64,000 nt of DNA from Oasisia sp. SBJ-2009 (taxonomy: Eukaryota > Annelida > Polychaeta > Sabellida > Siboglinidae). Under the pieces are notes generated by a model, which saw only the letters and a program-made list of their open reading frames with translations, ran no database searches and was not told where the DNA came from. The stretch's first letter is position 1. Each line of letters opens with the position of its first letter. Both the position numbers and the translations under genes were made by a program. Below are positions 34,945 to 47,514 of the stretch, piece by piece. Where the stretch lies: positions 70,624,047-70,688,046 of the forward strand of contig OZ024854.1 in NCBI GenBank assembly GCA_964017155.1, given 5' to 3'.

Positions 34945-37771
34945 TTTGAGGTCGAAAAGACAGCGTGGTCGGCATAAACAAACTGTTTATTGCTCATTCC
35001 ATATGCACAGCGCAGTAACATGCACCGCTGCGCTTGCGACTGTCACAAATCGCGCTGTCTTTTCGACCTCAACAGTTTGCCAAGACGCGCTGTTTATAAA
35101 ACATAAATACGCGCAAGATGATTGTAATTGAATGAATTAATTTAATCAAGTATCAAATGTTGGCCAAAAATAGTGATATAATAGCAACATTGAGGTGGGT
35201 CCGACTTGTACATAAGTGCCAAATAGTGAAATAGTGACCGCTGCGCTTGCGACTGGCACAAATCGCGCTGTCTTTTCGACCTCAAAAGTTTGCCAAGACG
35301 CGCTGTTTATAAAACATAAATACGCGCAAGATGATTATAATTGAATGAATTAATTTAATCAATTATCAAATGTTGGCAAAAATACTGATATAATAGCAAC
35401 ATTGAGGTGGGTCCGACTTGTACATAAGTGCCAAATAGTGAAATACTGAACACAAATTGAGAGTATACGTGCTTTTATGAGAGAGTGCGCGTGAAAGTAC
35501 GCGCCCGCAAGAGTAGGCATTCATGTACAAGTCGGGCCCACCTCAATTTTGGTATTATAACTGTATCTTTGCCAATATTTGATACTTGATTTTGTTAACT
35601 CAATCAATTATAATCATCTTGCGCATATTAATATTTTATATACAGCGCGTCTTAGCAGACTTTTGAGGTCGAAAAGACAGCGTGGTCGGCATAAACAAAC
35701 TGTTTATTGCTCATTCCATATGCACCGCTGCGCTTGCGACTGTCACAAATCGCGCTGTCTTTTCGACCTCAACAGTTTGCCAACACGCGCTGTTTATAAA
35801 ACATAAATACGCGCAAGATGATTGTAATTGAATGAATTAATTTAATCAAGTATCAAATGTTGGCAAAAATACTGATATAATAGCAACTTTGAGGTGGGTC
35901 CGACTTGTACATAAGTGCCAAATAGTGAAATTCTGAACAAAAATTGAGAGTATACGTGCTTTTATGAGAGAGTGCGCGTGAAGGTACGCGCCCGCAAGAG
36001 TAGGCATTCATGTACAAGTCGGGCCCACCTCAATTTTGGTATTATAACTGTATCTTTGCCAATATTTGATACTTGATTTTGTTAACTCAATCAATTATAA
36101 TCATCTTGCGCATATTAATGTTTTATATACAGCGCGTCTTAGCAGACATTTGAGGTCGAAAAGACAGCGTGGTCGGCATAAACAAACTGTTTATTGCTCA
36201 TTCCATATGCACAGCGCAGTAACATGCACCGCTGGGCTTGCGACTGGCACAAATCGCGCTGTCTTTTCGACCTCAACAGTTTGCCAAGACGCTGTTTATA
36301 AAACATAAATACGCGCAAGATGATTGTAATTGAATGAATTAATTTAATCAAGTATCAAATGTTGGCAAAAATACTGATATAATAGCAACTTTGAGGTGGG
36401 TCCGACTTGTACATAAGTGCCAAATAGTGAAATTCTGAAAACAAATTGAGAGTATACGTGCTTTTATGAGAGAGTGCGCGTGAAGGTACGCGCCCGCAAG
36501 TGTAGGCATTTATGTACAAGTCGGGCCCACCTCAATGTTGGTATTATAACTGTATCTTTGCCAATATTTGATACTTGATTTTGTTAACTCAATCAATTAT
36601 AATCATCTTGCGCATATTAATGTTTTATATACAGCGCGTCTTAGCAGACATTTGAGGTCGAAAAGACAGCGTGGTCGGCATAAACAAACTGTTTATTGCT
36701 CATTCCATATGCACAGCGCAGGAACATGCACCGCTGCGCTTGCGACTGGCACAAATCGCGCTGTCTTTTCGACCTCAAAAGTGTGCCAAGACGCGCTGTT
36801 TATAAAACATAAATACGCGCAAGATGATTATAATTGAATGAATTAATTTAATCAATTATCAAATGTTGGCCAAAAATAGTGATATAATAGCAACATTGAG
36901 GTGGGTCCGACTTGTATATAAGTGCCAAATAGTGAAATAGTGACCGCTGCGCTTGCGACTGGCACAAATCGCGCTGTCTTTTCGACCTCAAAAGTTTGCC
37001 AAGACGCGCTGTTTATAAAACATAAATACGCGCAAGATGATTATAATTGAATGAATTAATTTAATCAATTATCAAATGTTGGCAAAAATACTGATATAAT
37101 AGCAACATTGAGGTGGGTCCGACTTGTACATAAGTGCCAAATAGTGAAATACTGAACACAAATTGAGAGTATACGTGCTTTTATGAGAGAGTGCGCGTGA
37201 AAGTACGCGCCCGCAAGAGTAGGCATTCATGTACAAGTCGGGCCCACCTCAATTTTGGTATTATAACTGTATCTTTGCCAATATCTGATACTTGATTTTG
37301 TTAATTCAATCAATTATAATCATCTTGCGCATATTAATGTTTTATATACAGCGCGTCTTAGCAGACTTTTGAGGTCGAAAAGACAGCGTGGTCGGCATAA
37401 ACAAACTGTTTATTGCTAATTCCATATGCACCGCTGCGCTTGCGACTGTCACAAATCGCGCTGTCTTTTCGACCTCAACAGTTTGCCAAGACGCGCTGTT
37501 TATAAAACATAAATACGCGCAAGATGATTGTAATTGAATGAATTAATTTAATCAAGTATCAAATGTTGGCAAAAATACTGATATGATAGCAACATTGAGG
37601 TGGGTCCGACTTGTACATAAGTGCCAAATAGTGAAATACTGAACACAAATTGAGAGTATAGGTGCTTTTATGAGAGAGTGCGCGTGAAAGTACGCGACCG
37701 CAAGAGTAGGCATTCATGTACAAGTCGGGCCCACCTCAATTTTGGTATTATAACTGTATCTTTGCCAATAT
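34862..37771 (+). repeat. Array segment: 717-487-502-717-487
   Basis: Units start at 34862 (717), 35579 (487), 36066 (502), 36568 (717) and 37285 (487). Markers are 'ccaacacgcg' (35782), 'ctgggcttgc' (36233), 'gcaggaacatg' (36720), 'ttgtatataag' (36914) and private 'gctaattcc' (37418). The stretch 34945-36991 recurs at 44278-46324 (offset 9,333). From 36992 to 39545 the match moves to an offset of 10,552 (47544-50097). Confidence 0.88.
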
Positions 37772-40700
37772 TTGATACTTGATTTTGTTAATTCAATCAA
37801 TTATAATCATCTTGCGCATATTAATGTTTTATATACAGCGCGTCTTAGCAGACTTTTGAGGTCGAAAAGACAGCGTGGTCGGCATAAACAAACTGATTAT
37901 TGCTCATTCCATATGCACAGCGCAGTAACATGCACCGCTGCGCTTGCGACTGTCACAAATCGCGCTGTCTTTTCGACCTCAACAGTTTGCCAAGACGCGC
38001 TGTTTATAAAACATAAATACGCGCAAGATGATTGTAATTGAATGAATTAATTTAATCAAGTATCAAATGTTGGCAAAAATACTGATATAATAGCAACTTT
38101 GAGGTGGGTCCGACTTGTACATAAGTGCCAAATAGTGAAATTCTGAACAAAAATTGAGAGTATACGTGCTTTTATGAGAGAGTGCGCGTGAAGGTACGCG
38201 CCCGCAAGAGTAGGCATCCATGTACAAGTCGGGCCCACCTCAATTTTGGTATTATAACTGTATCTTTGCCAATATTTGATACTTGATTTTGTTAATTCAA
38301 TCAATTATAATCATCTTGCGCATATTAATGTTTTATATACAGCGCGTCTTAGCAGACTTTTGAGGTCGAAAAGACAGCGTGGTCGGCATAAACAAACTGT
38401 TTATTGCTCATTCCATATGCACAGCGCAGTATCATGCACCGCTGCGCTTGCGACTGTCACAAATCGCGCTGTCTTTTCGACCTCAACAGTTTGCCAAGAC
38501 GCGCTGTTTATAAAACATTAATACGCGCAAGATTATTGTAATTGAATGAATTAATTTAATCAAGTATCAAATGTTGGCAAAAATACTGATATAATAGCAA
38601 CTTTGAGGTGGGTCCGACTTGTACATAAGTGCCAAATAGTGAAATTCTGAACAAAAATTGAGAGTATACGTGCTTTTATGAGAGAGTGCGCGTGAAGGTA
38701 CGCGACCGCAAGAGTAGGCATTCATGTACAAGTCGGGCCCACCTCAATTTTGGTATTATAACTGTATCTTTGCCAATATTTGATACTTGATTTTGTTAAT
38801 TCAATCAATTATAATCATCTTGCGCATATTAATGTTTTATATACAGCGCGTCTTAGCAGACTTTTGAGGTCGAAAAGACAGCGTGGTCGGCATAAACAAA
38901 CTGTTTATTGCTCATTCCATATGCACAGCGCAGTAACATGCACCGCTGCGCTTGCGACTGTCACAAATCGCGCTGTCTTTTCGACCTCAACAGTTTGCCA
39001 AGACGCGCTGTTTATAAAACATAAATACGCGCAAGATGATTGTAATTGAATGAATTAATTTAATCAAGTATCAAATGTTGGCAAAAATACTGATATAATA
39101 GCAACTTTGAGGTGGGTCCGACTTGTACATAAGTGCCAAATAGTGAAATTCTGAACAAAAATTGAGAGTATACGTGCTTTTATGAGAGAGTGCGCGTGAA
39201 GGTACGCGCCCGCAAGAGTAGGCATTCATGTACAAGTCGGGCCCACCTCAATTTTGGTATTATAACTGTATCTTTGCCAATATTTGATACTTGATTTTGT
39301 TAACTCAATCAATTATAATCATCTTGCGCATATTAATGTTTTATATACAGCGCGTCTTAGCAGACATTTGAGGTCGAAAAGACAGCGTGGTCGGCATAAA
39401 CAAACTGTTTATTGCTCATTCCATATGCACAGCGCAGTAACATGCACCGCTGCGCTTGCGACTGGCACAAATCGCGCTGTCTTTTCGACCTCAACAGTTT
39501 GCCAAGACGCGCTGTTTATAAAACATAAATACGCGCAAGATGATTGTAATTGAATGAATTAATTTAATCAAGTATCAAATGTTGGCAAAAATACTGATAT
39601 AATAGCAAGTTTGAGGTGGGTCCGACTTGTACATAAGTGCCAAATAGTGAAATTCTGAACAAAAATTGAGAGTATACGTGCTTTTATGAGAGAGTGCGCG
39701 TGAAAGTACGCGCCCGCAAGAGTAGGCATTCATGTACAAGTCGGGCCCACCTCAATTTTGGTATTATAACTGTATCTTTGCCAATATCTGATACTTGATT
39801 TTGTTAATTCAATCAATTATAATCATCTTGCGCAAATTAATATTTTATATACAGCGCGTCTTAGCAGACTTTTGAGGTCGAAAAGACAGCGTGGTCGGCA
39901 TAAACAAACTGTTTATTGCTCTTTCCATATGCACCGCTGCGCTTGCGACTGTCACAAATCGCGCTGTCTTTTCGACCTCAACAGTTTGCCAAGACGCGCT
40001 GTTTATAAAACATAAATACGCGCAAGATGATTGTAATTGAATGAATTAATTTAATCAAGTATCAAATGTTGGCAAAAATACTGATATAATAGCAACTTTG
40101 AGGTGGGTCCGACTTGTACATAAGTGCCAAATAGTGAAATTCTGAACAAAAATTGAGAGTATACGTGCTTTTATGAGAGAGTGCGCGTGAAGGTACGCGC
40201 CCGCAAGAGTAGGCATTCATGTACAAGTCGGGCCCACCTCAATTTTGGTATTATAACTGTATCTTTGCCAATATTTGATACTTGATTTTGTTAACTCAAT
40301 CAATTATAATTATCTTGCGCATATTAATGTTTTATATACAGCGCGTCTTAACAGACTTTTGAGGTCGAAAAGACAGCGTGGTCGGCATAAACAAACTGTT
40401 TATTGCTCATTCCATATGCACAGCGCAGTAACATGCACCGCTGCGCTTGCGACTGTCACAAATCGCGCTGTCTTTTCGACCTCAACAGTTTGCCAAGACG
40501 CGCTGTTTATAAAACATAAATACGCGCAAGATGATTGTAATTGAATGAATTAATTTAATCAAGTATCAAATGTTGGCCAAAAATAGTGATATAATAGCAA
40601 CATTGAGGTGGGTCCGACTTGTACATAAGTGCCAAATAGTGAAATAGTGACCGCTGCGCTTGCGACTGGCACAAATCGCGCTGTCTTTTCGACCTCAAAA

Positions 40701-42990
40701 GTTTGCCAAGACGCGCTGTTTATAAAACATAAATACGCGCAAGATGATTATAATTGAATGAATTAATTTAATCAATTATCAAATGTTGGCAAAAATACTG
40801 ATATAATAGCAACATTGAGGTGGGTCCGACTTGTACATAAGTGCCAAATAGTGAAATACTGAACACAAATTGAGAGTATACGTGCTTTTATGAGAGAGTG
40901 CGCGTGAAAGTACGCGCCCGCAAGAGTAGGCATTCATGTACAAGTCGGGCCCACCTCAATTTTGGTATTATAACTGTATCTTTGCCAATATTTGATACTT
41001 GATTTTGTTAACTCAATCAATTATAATCATCTTGCGCATATTAATATTTTATATACAGCGCGTCTTAGCAGACTTTTGAGGTCGAAAAGACAGCGTGGTC
41101 GGCATAAACAAACTGTTTATTGCTCATTCCATATGCACAGCGCAGTATCATGCACCGCTGCGCTTGCGACTGTCACAAATCGCGCTGTCTTTTCGACCTC
41201 AACAGTTTGCCAAGACGCGCTGTTTATAAAACATTAATACGCGCAAGATTATTGTAATTGAATGAATTAATTTAATCAAGTATCAAATGTTGGCAAAAAT
41301 ACTGATATAATAGCAACTTTGAGGTGGGTCCGACTTGTACATAAGTGCCAAATAGTGAAATTCTGAACAAAAATTGAGAGTATACGTGCTTTTATGAGAG
41401 AGTGCGCGTGAAGGTACGCGACCGCAAGAGTAGGCATTCATGTACAAGTCGGGCCCACCTCAATTTTGGTATTATAACTGTATCTTTGCCAATATTTGAT
41501 ACTTGATTTTGTTAATTCAATCAATTATAATCATCTTGCGCATATTAATGTTTTATATACAGCGCGTCTTAGCAGACTTTTGAGGTCGAAAAGACAGCGT
41601 GGTCGGCATAAACAAACTGTTTATTGCTCATTCCATATGCACAGCGCAGTAACATGCACCGCTGCGCTTGCGACTGTCACAAATCGCGCTGTCTTTTCGA
41701 CCTCAACAGTTTGCCAAGACGCGCTGTTTATAAAACATAAATACGCGCAAGATGATTGTAATTGAATGAATTAATTTAATCAAGTATCAAATGTTGGCAA
41801 AAATACTGATATAATAGCAACTTTGAGGTGGGTCCGACTTGTACATAAGTGCCAAATAGTGAAATTCTGAACAAAAATTGAGAGTATACGTGCTTTTATG
41901 AGAGAGTGCGCGTGAAGGTACGCGCCCGCAAGAGTAGGCATTCATGTACAAGTCGGGCCCACCTCAATTTTGGTATTATAACTGTATCTTTGCCAATATT
42001 TGATACTTGATTTTGTTAACTCAATCAATTATAATCATCTTGCGCATATTAATGTTTTATATACAGCGCGTCTTAGCAGACATTTGAGGTCGAAAAGACA
42101 GCGTGGTCGGCATAAACAAACTGTTTATTGCTCATTCCATATGCACAGCGCAGTAACATGCACCGCTGCGCTTGCGACTGGCACAAATCGCGCTGTCTTT
42201 TCGACCTCAACAGTTTGCCAAGACGCGCTGTTTATAAAACATAAATACGCGCAAGATGATTGTAATTGAATGAATTAATTTAATCAAGTATCAAATGTTG
42301 GCAAAAATACTGATATAATAGCAAGTTTGAGGTGGGTCCGACTTGTACATAAGTGCCAAATAGTGAAATTCTGAACAAAAATTGAGAGTATACGTGCTTT
42401 TATGAGAGAGTGCGCGTGAAAGTACGCGCCCGCAAGAGTAGGCATTCATGTACAAGTCGGGCCCACCTCAATTTTGGTATTATAACTGTATCTTTGCCAA
42501 TATCTGATACTTGATTTTGTTAATTCAATCAATTATAATCATCTTGCGCAAATTAATATTTTATATACAGCGCGTCTTAGCAGACTTTTGAGGTCGAAAA
42601 GACAGCGTGGTCGGCATAAACAAACTGTTTATTGCTCTTTCCATATGCACCGCTGCGCTTGCGACTGTCACAAATCGCGCTGTCTTTTCGACCTCAACAG
42701 TTTGCCAAGACGCGCTGTTTATAAAACATAAATACGCGCAAGATGATTGTAATTGAATGAATTAATTTAATCAAGTATCAAATGTTGGCAAAAATACTGA
42801 TATAATAGCAACTTTGAGGTGGGTCCGACTTGTACATAAGTGCCAAATAGTGAAATTCTGAACAAAAATTGAGAGTATACGTGCTTTTATGAGAGAGTGC
42901 GCGTGAAGGTACGCGCCCGCAAGAGTAGGCATTCATGTACAAGTCGGGCCCACCTCAATTTTGGTATTATAACTGTATCTTTGCCAATAT
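37772..42990 (+). repeat. Array segment: long runs of 504-bp monomers, 2,716-bp period
   Basis: Units start at 37772, 38276, 38780 and 39284 (504), 39788 (487), 40275 (717), 40992, 41496 and 42000 (504), and 42504 (487). The unit at 40992 is mosaic. It begins as the 43708 type (GTTAAC, 'aatattttat') and continues as the 38276 type ('cagtatcatg', 'acattaat'). Confidence 0.9.
38331..41046 (+). repeat. 2,716-bp tandem duplication, copy 1
   Basis: This copy matches 41047-43762, with homology continuing to 41137/43853. Shared markers are 'cagtatcatg' (38432 and 41148), 'agcaagtttg' (39607 and 42323) and 'tgctctttcc' (39918 and 42634). The left edge is the G/A difference at 38330/41046. Confidence 0.85.
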
Positions 42991-43762
42991 TTGATACTTG
43001 ATTTTGTTAACTCAATCAATTATAATTATCTTGCGCATATTAATGTTTTATATACAGCGCGTCTTAACAGACTTTTGAGGTCGAAAAGACAGCGTGGTCG
43101 GCATAAACAAACTGTTTATTGCTCATTCCATATGCACAGCGCAGTAACATGCACCGCTGCGCTTGCGACTGTCACAAATCGCGCTGTCTTTTCGACCTCA
43201 ACAGTTTGCCAAGACGCGCTGTTTATAAAACATAAATACGCGCAAGATGATTGTAATTGAATGAATTAATTTAATCAAGTATCAAATGTTGGCCAAAAAT
43301 AGTGATATAATAGCAACATTGAGGTGGGTCCGACTTGTACATAAGTGCCAAATAGTGAAATAGTGACCGCTGCGCTTGCGACTGGCACAAATCGCGCTGT
43401 CTTTTCGACCTCAAAAGTTTGCCAAGACGCGCTGTTTATAAAACATAAATACGCGCAAGATGATTATAATTGAATGAATTAATTTAATCAATTATCAAAT
43501 GTTGGCAAAAATACTGATATAATAGCAACATTGAGGTGGGTCCGACTTGTACATAAGTGCCAAATAGTGAAATACTGAACACAAATTGAGAGTATACGTG
43601 CTTTTATGAGAGAGTGCGCGTGAAAGTACGCGCCCGCAAGAGTAGGCATTCATGTACAAGTCGGGCCCACCTCAATTTTGGTATTATAACTGTATCTTTG
43701 CCAATATTTGATACTTGATTTTGTTAACTCAATCAATTATAATCATCTTGCGCATATTAATA
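41047..43762 (+). repeat. 2,716-bp tandem duplication, copy 2
   Basis: This is the partner of 38331-41046. The exchange point lies between 41047 and 41137, inside the R arm and s2 of the mosaic unit at 40992. Confidence 0.85.
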
Positions 43763-45076
43763 TTTTATATACAGCGCGTCTTAGCAGACTTTTGAGGTCG
43801 AAAAGACAGCGTGGTCGGCATAAACAAACTGTTTATTGCTCATTCCATATGCACCGCTGCGCTTGCGACTGTCACAAATCGCGCTGTCTTTTCGACCTCA
43901 ACAGTTTGCCAAGACGCGCTGTTTATAAAACATAAATACGCGCAAGATGATTGTAATTGAATGAATTAATTTAATCAAGTATCAAATGTTGGCAAAAATA
44001 CTGATATAATAGCAACTTTGAGGTGGGTCCGACTTGTACATAAGTGCCAAATAGTGAAATTCTGAACAAAAATTGAGAGTATACGTGCTTTTATGAGAGA
44101 GTGCGCGTGAAGGTACGCGCCCGCAAGAGTAGGCATTCATGTACAAGTCGGGCCCACCTCAATTTTGGTATTATAACTGTATCTTTGCCAATATTTGATA
44201 CTTGATTTTGTTAACTCAATCAATTATAATTATCTTGCGCATATTAATGTTTTATATACAGCGCGTCTTAACAGACTTTTGAGGTCGAAAAGACAGCGTG
44301 GTCGGCATAAACAAACTGTTTATTGCTCATTCCATATGCACAGCGCAGTAACATGCACCGCTGCGCTTGCGACTGTCACAAATCGCGCTGTCTTTTCGAC
44401 CTCAACAGTTTGCCAAGACGCGCTGTTTATAAAACATAAATACGCGCAAGATGATTGTAATTGAATGAATTAATTTAATCAAGTATCAAATGTTGGCCAA
44501 AAATAGTGATATAATAGCAACATTGAGGTGGGTCCGACTTGTACATAAGTGCCAAATAGTGAAATAGTGACCGCTGCGCTTGCGACTGGCACAAATCGCG
44601 CTGTCTTTTCGACCTCAAAAGTTTGCCAAGACGCGCTGTTTATAAAACATAAATACGCGCAAGATGATTATAATTGAATGAATTAATTTAATCAATTATC
44701 AAATGTTGGCAAAAATACTGATATAATAGCAACATTGAGGTGGGTCCGACTTGTACATAAGTGCCAAATAGTGAAATACTGAACACAAATTGAGAGTATA
44801 CGTGCTTTTATGAGAGAGTGCGCGTGAAAGTACGCGCCCGCAAGAGTAGGCATTCATGTACAAGTCGGGCCCACCTCAATTTTGGTATTATAACTGTATC
44901 TTTGCCAATATTTGATACTTGATTTTGTTAACTCAATCAATTATAATCATCTTGCGCATATTAATATTTTATATACAGCGCGTCTTAGCAGACTTTTGAG
45001 GTCGAAAAGACAGCGTGGTCGGCATAAACAAACTGTTTATTGCTCATTCCATATGCACCGCTGCGCTTGCGACTGT

Positions 45077-46295
45077 CACAAATCGCGCTGTCTTTTCGAC
45101 CTCAACAGTTTGCCAACACGCGCTGTTTATAAAACATAAATACGCGCAAGATGATTGTAATTGAATGAATTAATTTAATCAAGTATCAAATGTTGGCAAA
45201 AATACTGATATAATAGCAACTTTGAGGTGGGTCCGACTTGTACATAAGTGCCAAATAGTGAAATTCTGAACAAAAATTGAGAGTATACGTGCTTTTATGA
45301 GAGAGTGCGCGTGAAGGTACGCGCCCGCAAGAGTAGGCATTCATGTACAAGTCGGGCCCACCTCAATTTTGGTATTATAACTGTATCTTTGCCAATATTT
45401 GATACTTGATTTTGTTAACTCAATCAATTATAATCATCTTGCGCATATTAATGTTTTATATACAGCGCGTCTTAGCAGACATTTGAGGTCGAAAAGACAG
45501 CGTGGTCGGCATAAACAAACTGTTTATTGCTCATTCCATATGCACAGCGCAGTAACATGCACCGCTGGGCTTGCGACTGGCACAAATCGCGCTGTCTTTT
45601 CGACCTCAACAGTTTGCCAAGACGCTGTTTATAAAACATAAATACGCGCAAGATGATTGTAATTGAATGAATTAATTTAATCAAGTATCAAATGTTGGCA
45701 AAAATACTGATATAATAGCAACTTTGAGGTGGGTCCGACTTGTACATAAGTGCCAAATAGTGAAATTCTGAAAACAAATTGAGAGTATACGTGCTTTTAT
45801 GAGAGAGTGCGCGTGAAGGTACGCGCCCGCAAGTGTAGGCATTTATGTACAAGTCGGGCCCACCTCAATGTTGGTATTATAACTGTATCTTTGCCAATAT
45901 TTGATACTTGATTTTGTTAACTCAATCAATTATAATCATCTTGCGCATATTAATGTTTTATATACAGCGCGTCTTAGCAGACATTTGAGGTCGAAAAGAC
46001 AGCGTGGTCGGCATAAACAAACTGTTTATTGCTCATTCCATATGCACAGCGCAGGAACATGCACCGCTGCGCTTGCGACTGGCACAAATCGCGCTGTCTT
46101 TTCGACCTCAAAAGTGTGCCAAGACGCGCTGTTTATAAAACATAAATACGCGCAAGATGATTATAATTGAATGAATTAATTTAATCAATTATCAAATGTT
46201 GGCCAAAAATAGTGATATAATAGCAACATTGAGGTGGGTCCGACTTGTATATAAGTGCCAAATAGTGAAATAGTGACCGCTGCGCTTGCGACTGG
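45077..46295 (+). repeat. 1,219-bp tandem duplication, copy 1
   Basis: This copy matches 46296-47514, with homology continuing to 46324/47543. It starts in the L arm of a 487-bp monomer, whereas the second copy starts in the L arm after a one-armed unit. The two flanks therefore differ in type. Confidence 0.85.
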
Positions 46296-46304
46296 CACAA
46301 ATCG
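46092..46304 (+). repeat. 213-bp one-armed unit next to a hybrid L arm
   Basis: The unit has the usual junction (after 46276) and 'gactggcac'. The next L arm reads 'caacagtttgccaacacg', which is the 487-monomer haplotype of 45114, where the arm after a one-armed unit normally reads 'caaaagtttgccaagacg'. The change of type marks the 1,219-bp exchange. Confidence 0.85.
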
Positions 46305-47514
46305 CGCTGTCTTTTCGACCTCAACAGTTTGCCAACACGCGCTGTTTATAAAACATAAATACGCGCAAGATGATTGTAATTGAATGAATTAATTTAATCA
46401 AGTATCAAATGTTGGCAAAAATACTGATATAATAGCAACTTTGAGGTGGGTCCGACTTGTACATAAGTGCCAAATAGTGAAATTCTGAACAAAAATTGAG
46501 AGTATACGTGCTTTTATGAGAGAGTGCGCGTGAAGGTACGCGCCCGCAAGAGTAGGCATTCATGTACAAGTCGGGCCCACCTCAATTTTGGTATTATAAC
46601 TGTATCTTTGCCAATATTTGATACTTGATTTTGTTAACTCAATCAATTATAATCATCTTGCGCATATTAATGTTTTATATACAGCGCGTCTTAGCAGACA
46701 TTTGAGGTCGAAAAGACAGCGTGGTCGGCATAAACAAACTGTTTATTGCTCATTCCATATGCACAGCGCAGTAACATGCACCGCTGGGCTTGCGACTGGC
46801 ACAAATCGCGCTGTCTTTTCGACCTCAACAGTTTGCCAAGACGCTGTTTATAAAACATAAATACGCGCAAGATGATTGTAATTGAATGAATTAATTTAAT
46901 CAAGTATCAAATGTTGGCAAAAATACTGATATAATAGCAACTTTGAGGTGGGTCCGACTTGTACATAAGTGCCAAATAGTGAAATTCTGAAAACAAATTG
47001 AGAGTATACGTGCTTTTATGAGAGAGTGCGCGTGAAGGTACGCGCCCGCAAGTGTAGGCATTTATGTACAAGTCGGGCCCACCTCAATGTTGGTATTATA
47101 ACTGTATCTTTGCCAATATTTGATACTTGATTTTGTTAACTCAATCAATTATAATCATCTTGCGCATATTAATGTTTTATATACAGCGCGTCTTAGCAGA
47201 CATTTGAGGTCGAAAAGACAGCGTGGTCGGCATAAACAAACTGTTTATTGCTCATTCCATATGCACAGCGCAGGAACATGCACCGCTGCGCTTGCGACTG
47301 GCACAAATCGCGCTGTCTTTTCGACCTCAAAAGTGTGCCAAGACGCGCTGTTTATAAAACATAAATACGCGCAAGATGATTATAATTGAATGAATTAATT
47401 TAATCAATTATCAAATGTTGGCCAAAAATAGTGATATAATAGCAACATTGAGGTGGGTCCGACTTGTATATAAGTGCCAAATAGTGAAATAGTGACCGCT
47501 GCGCTTGCGACTGG
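46296..47514 (+). repeat. 1,219-bp tandem duplication, copy 2
   Basis: This is the partner of 45077-46295. The breakpoint interval is only 29 bp (46296-46324) and lies in the perfectly paired outer end of the L arm. Confidence 0.85.
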
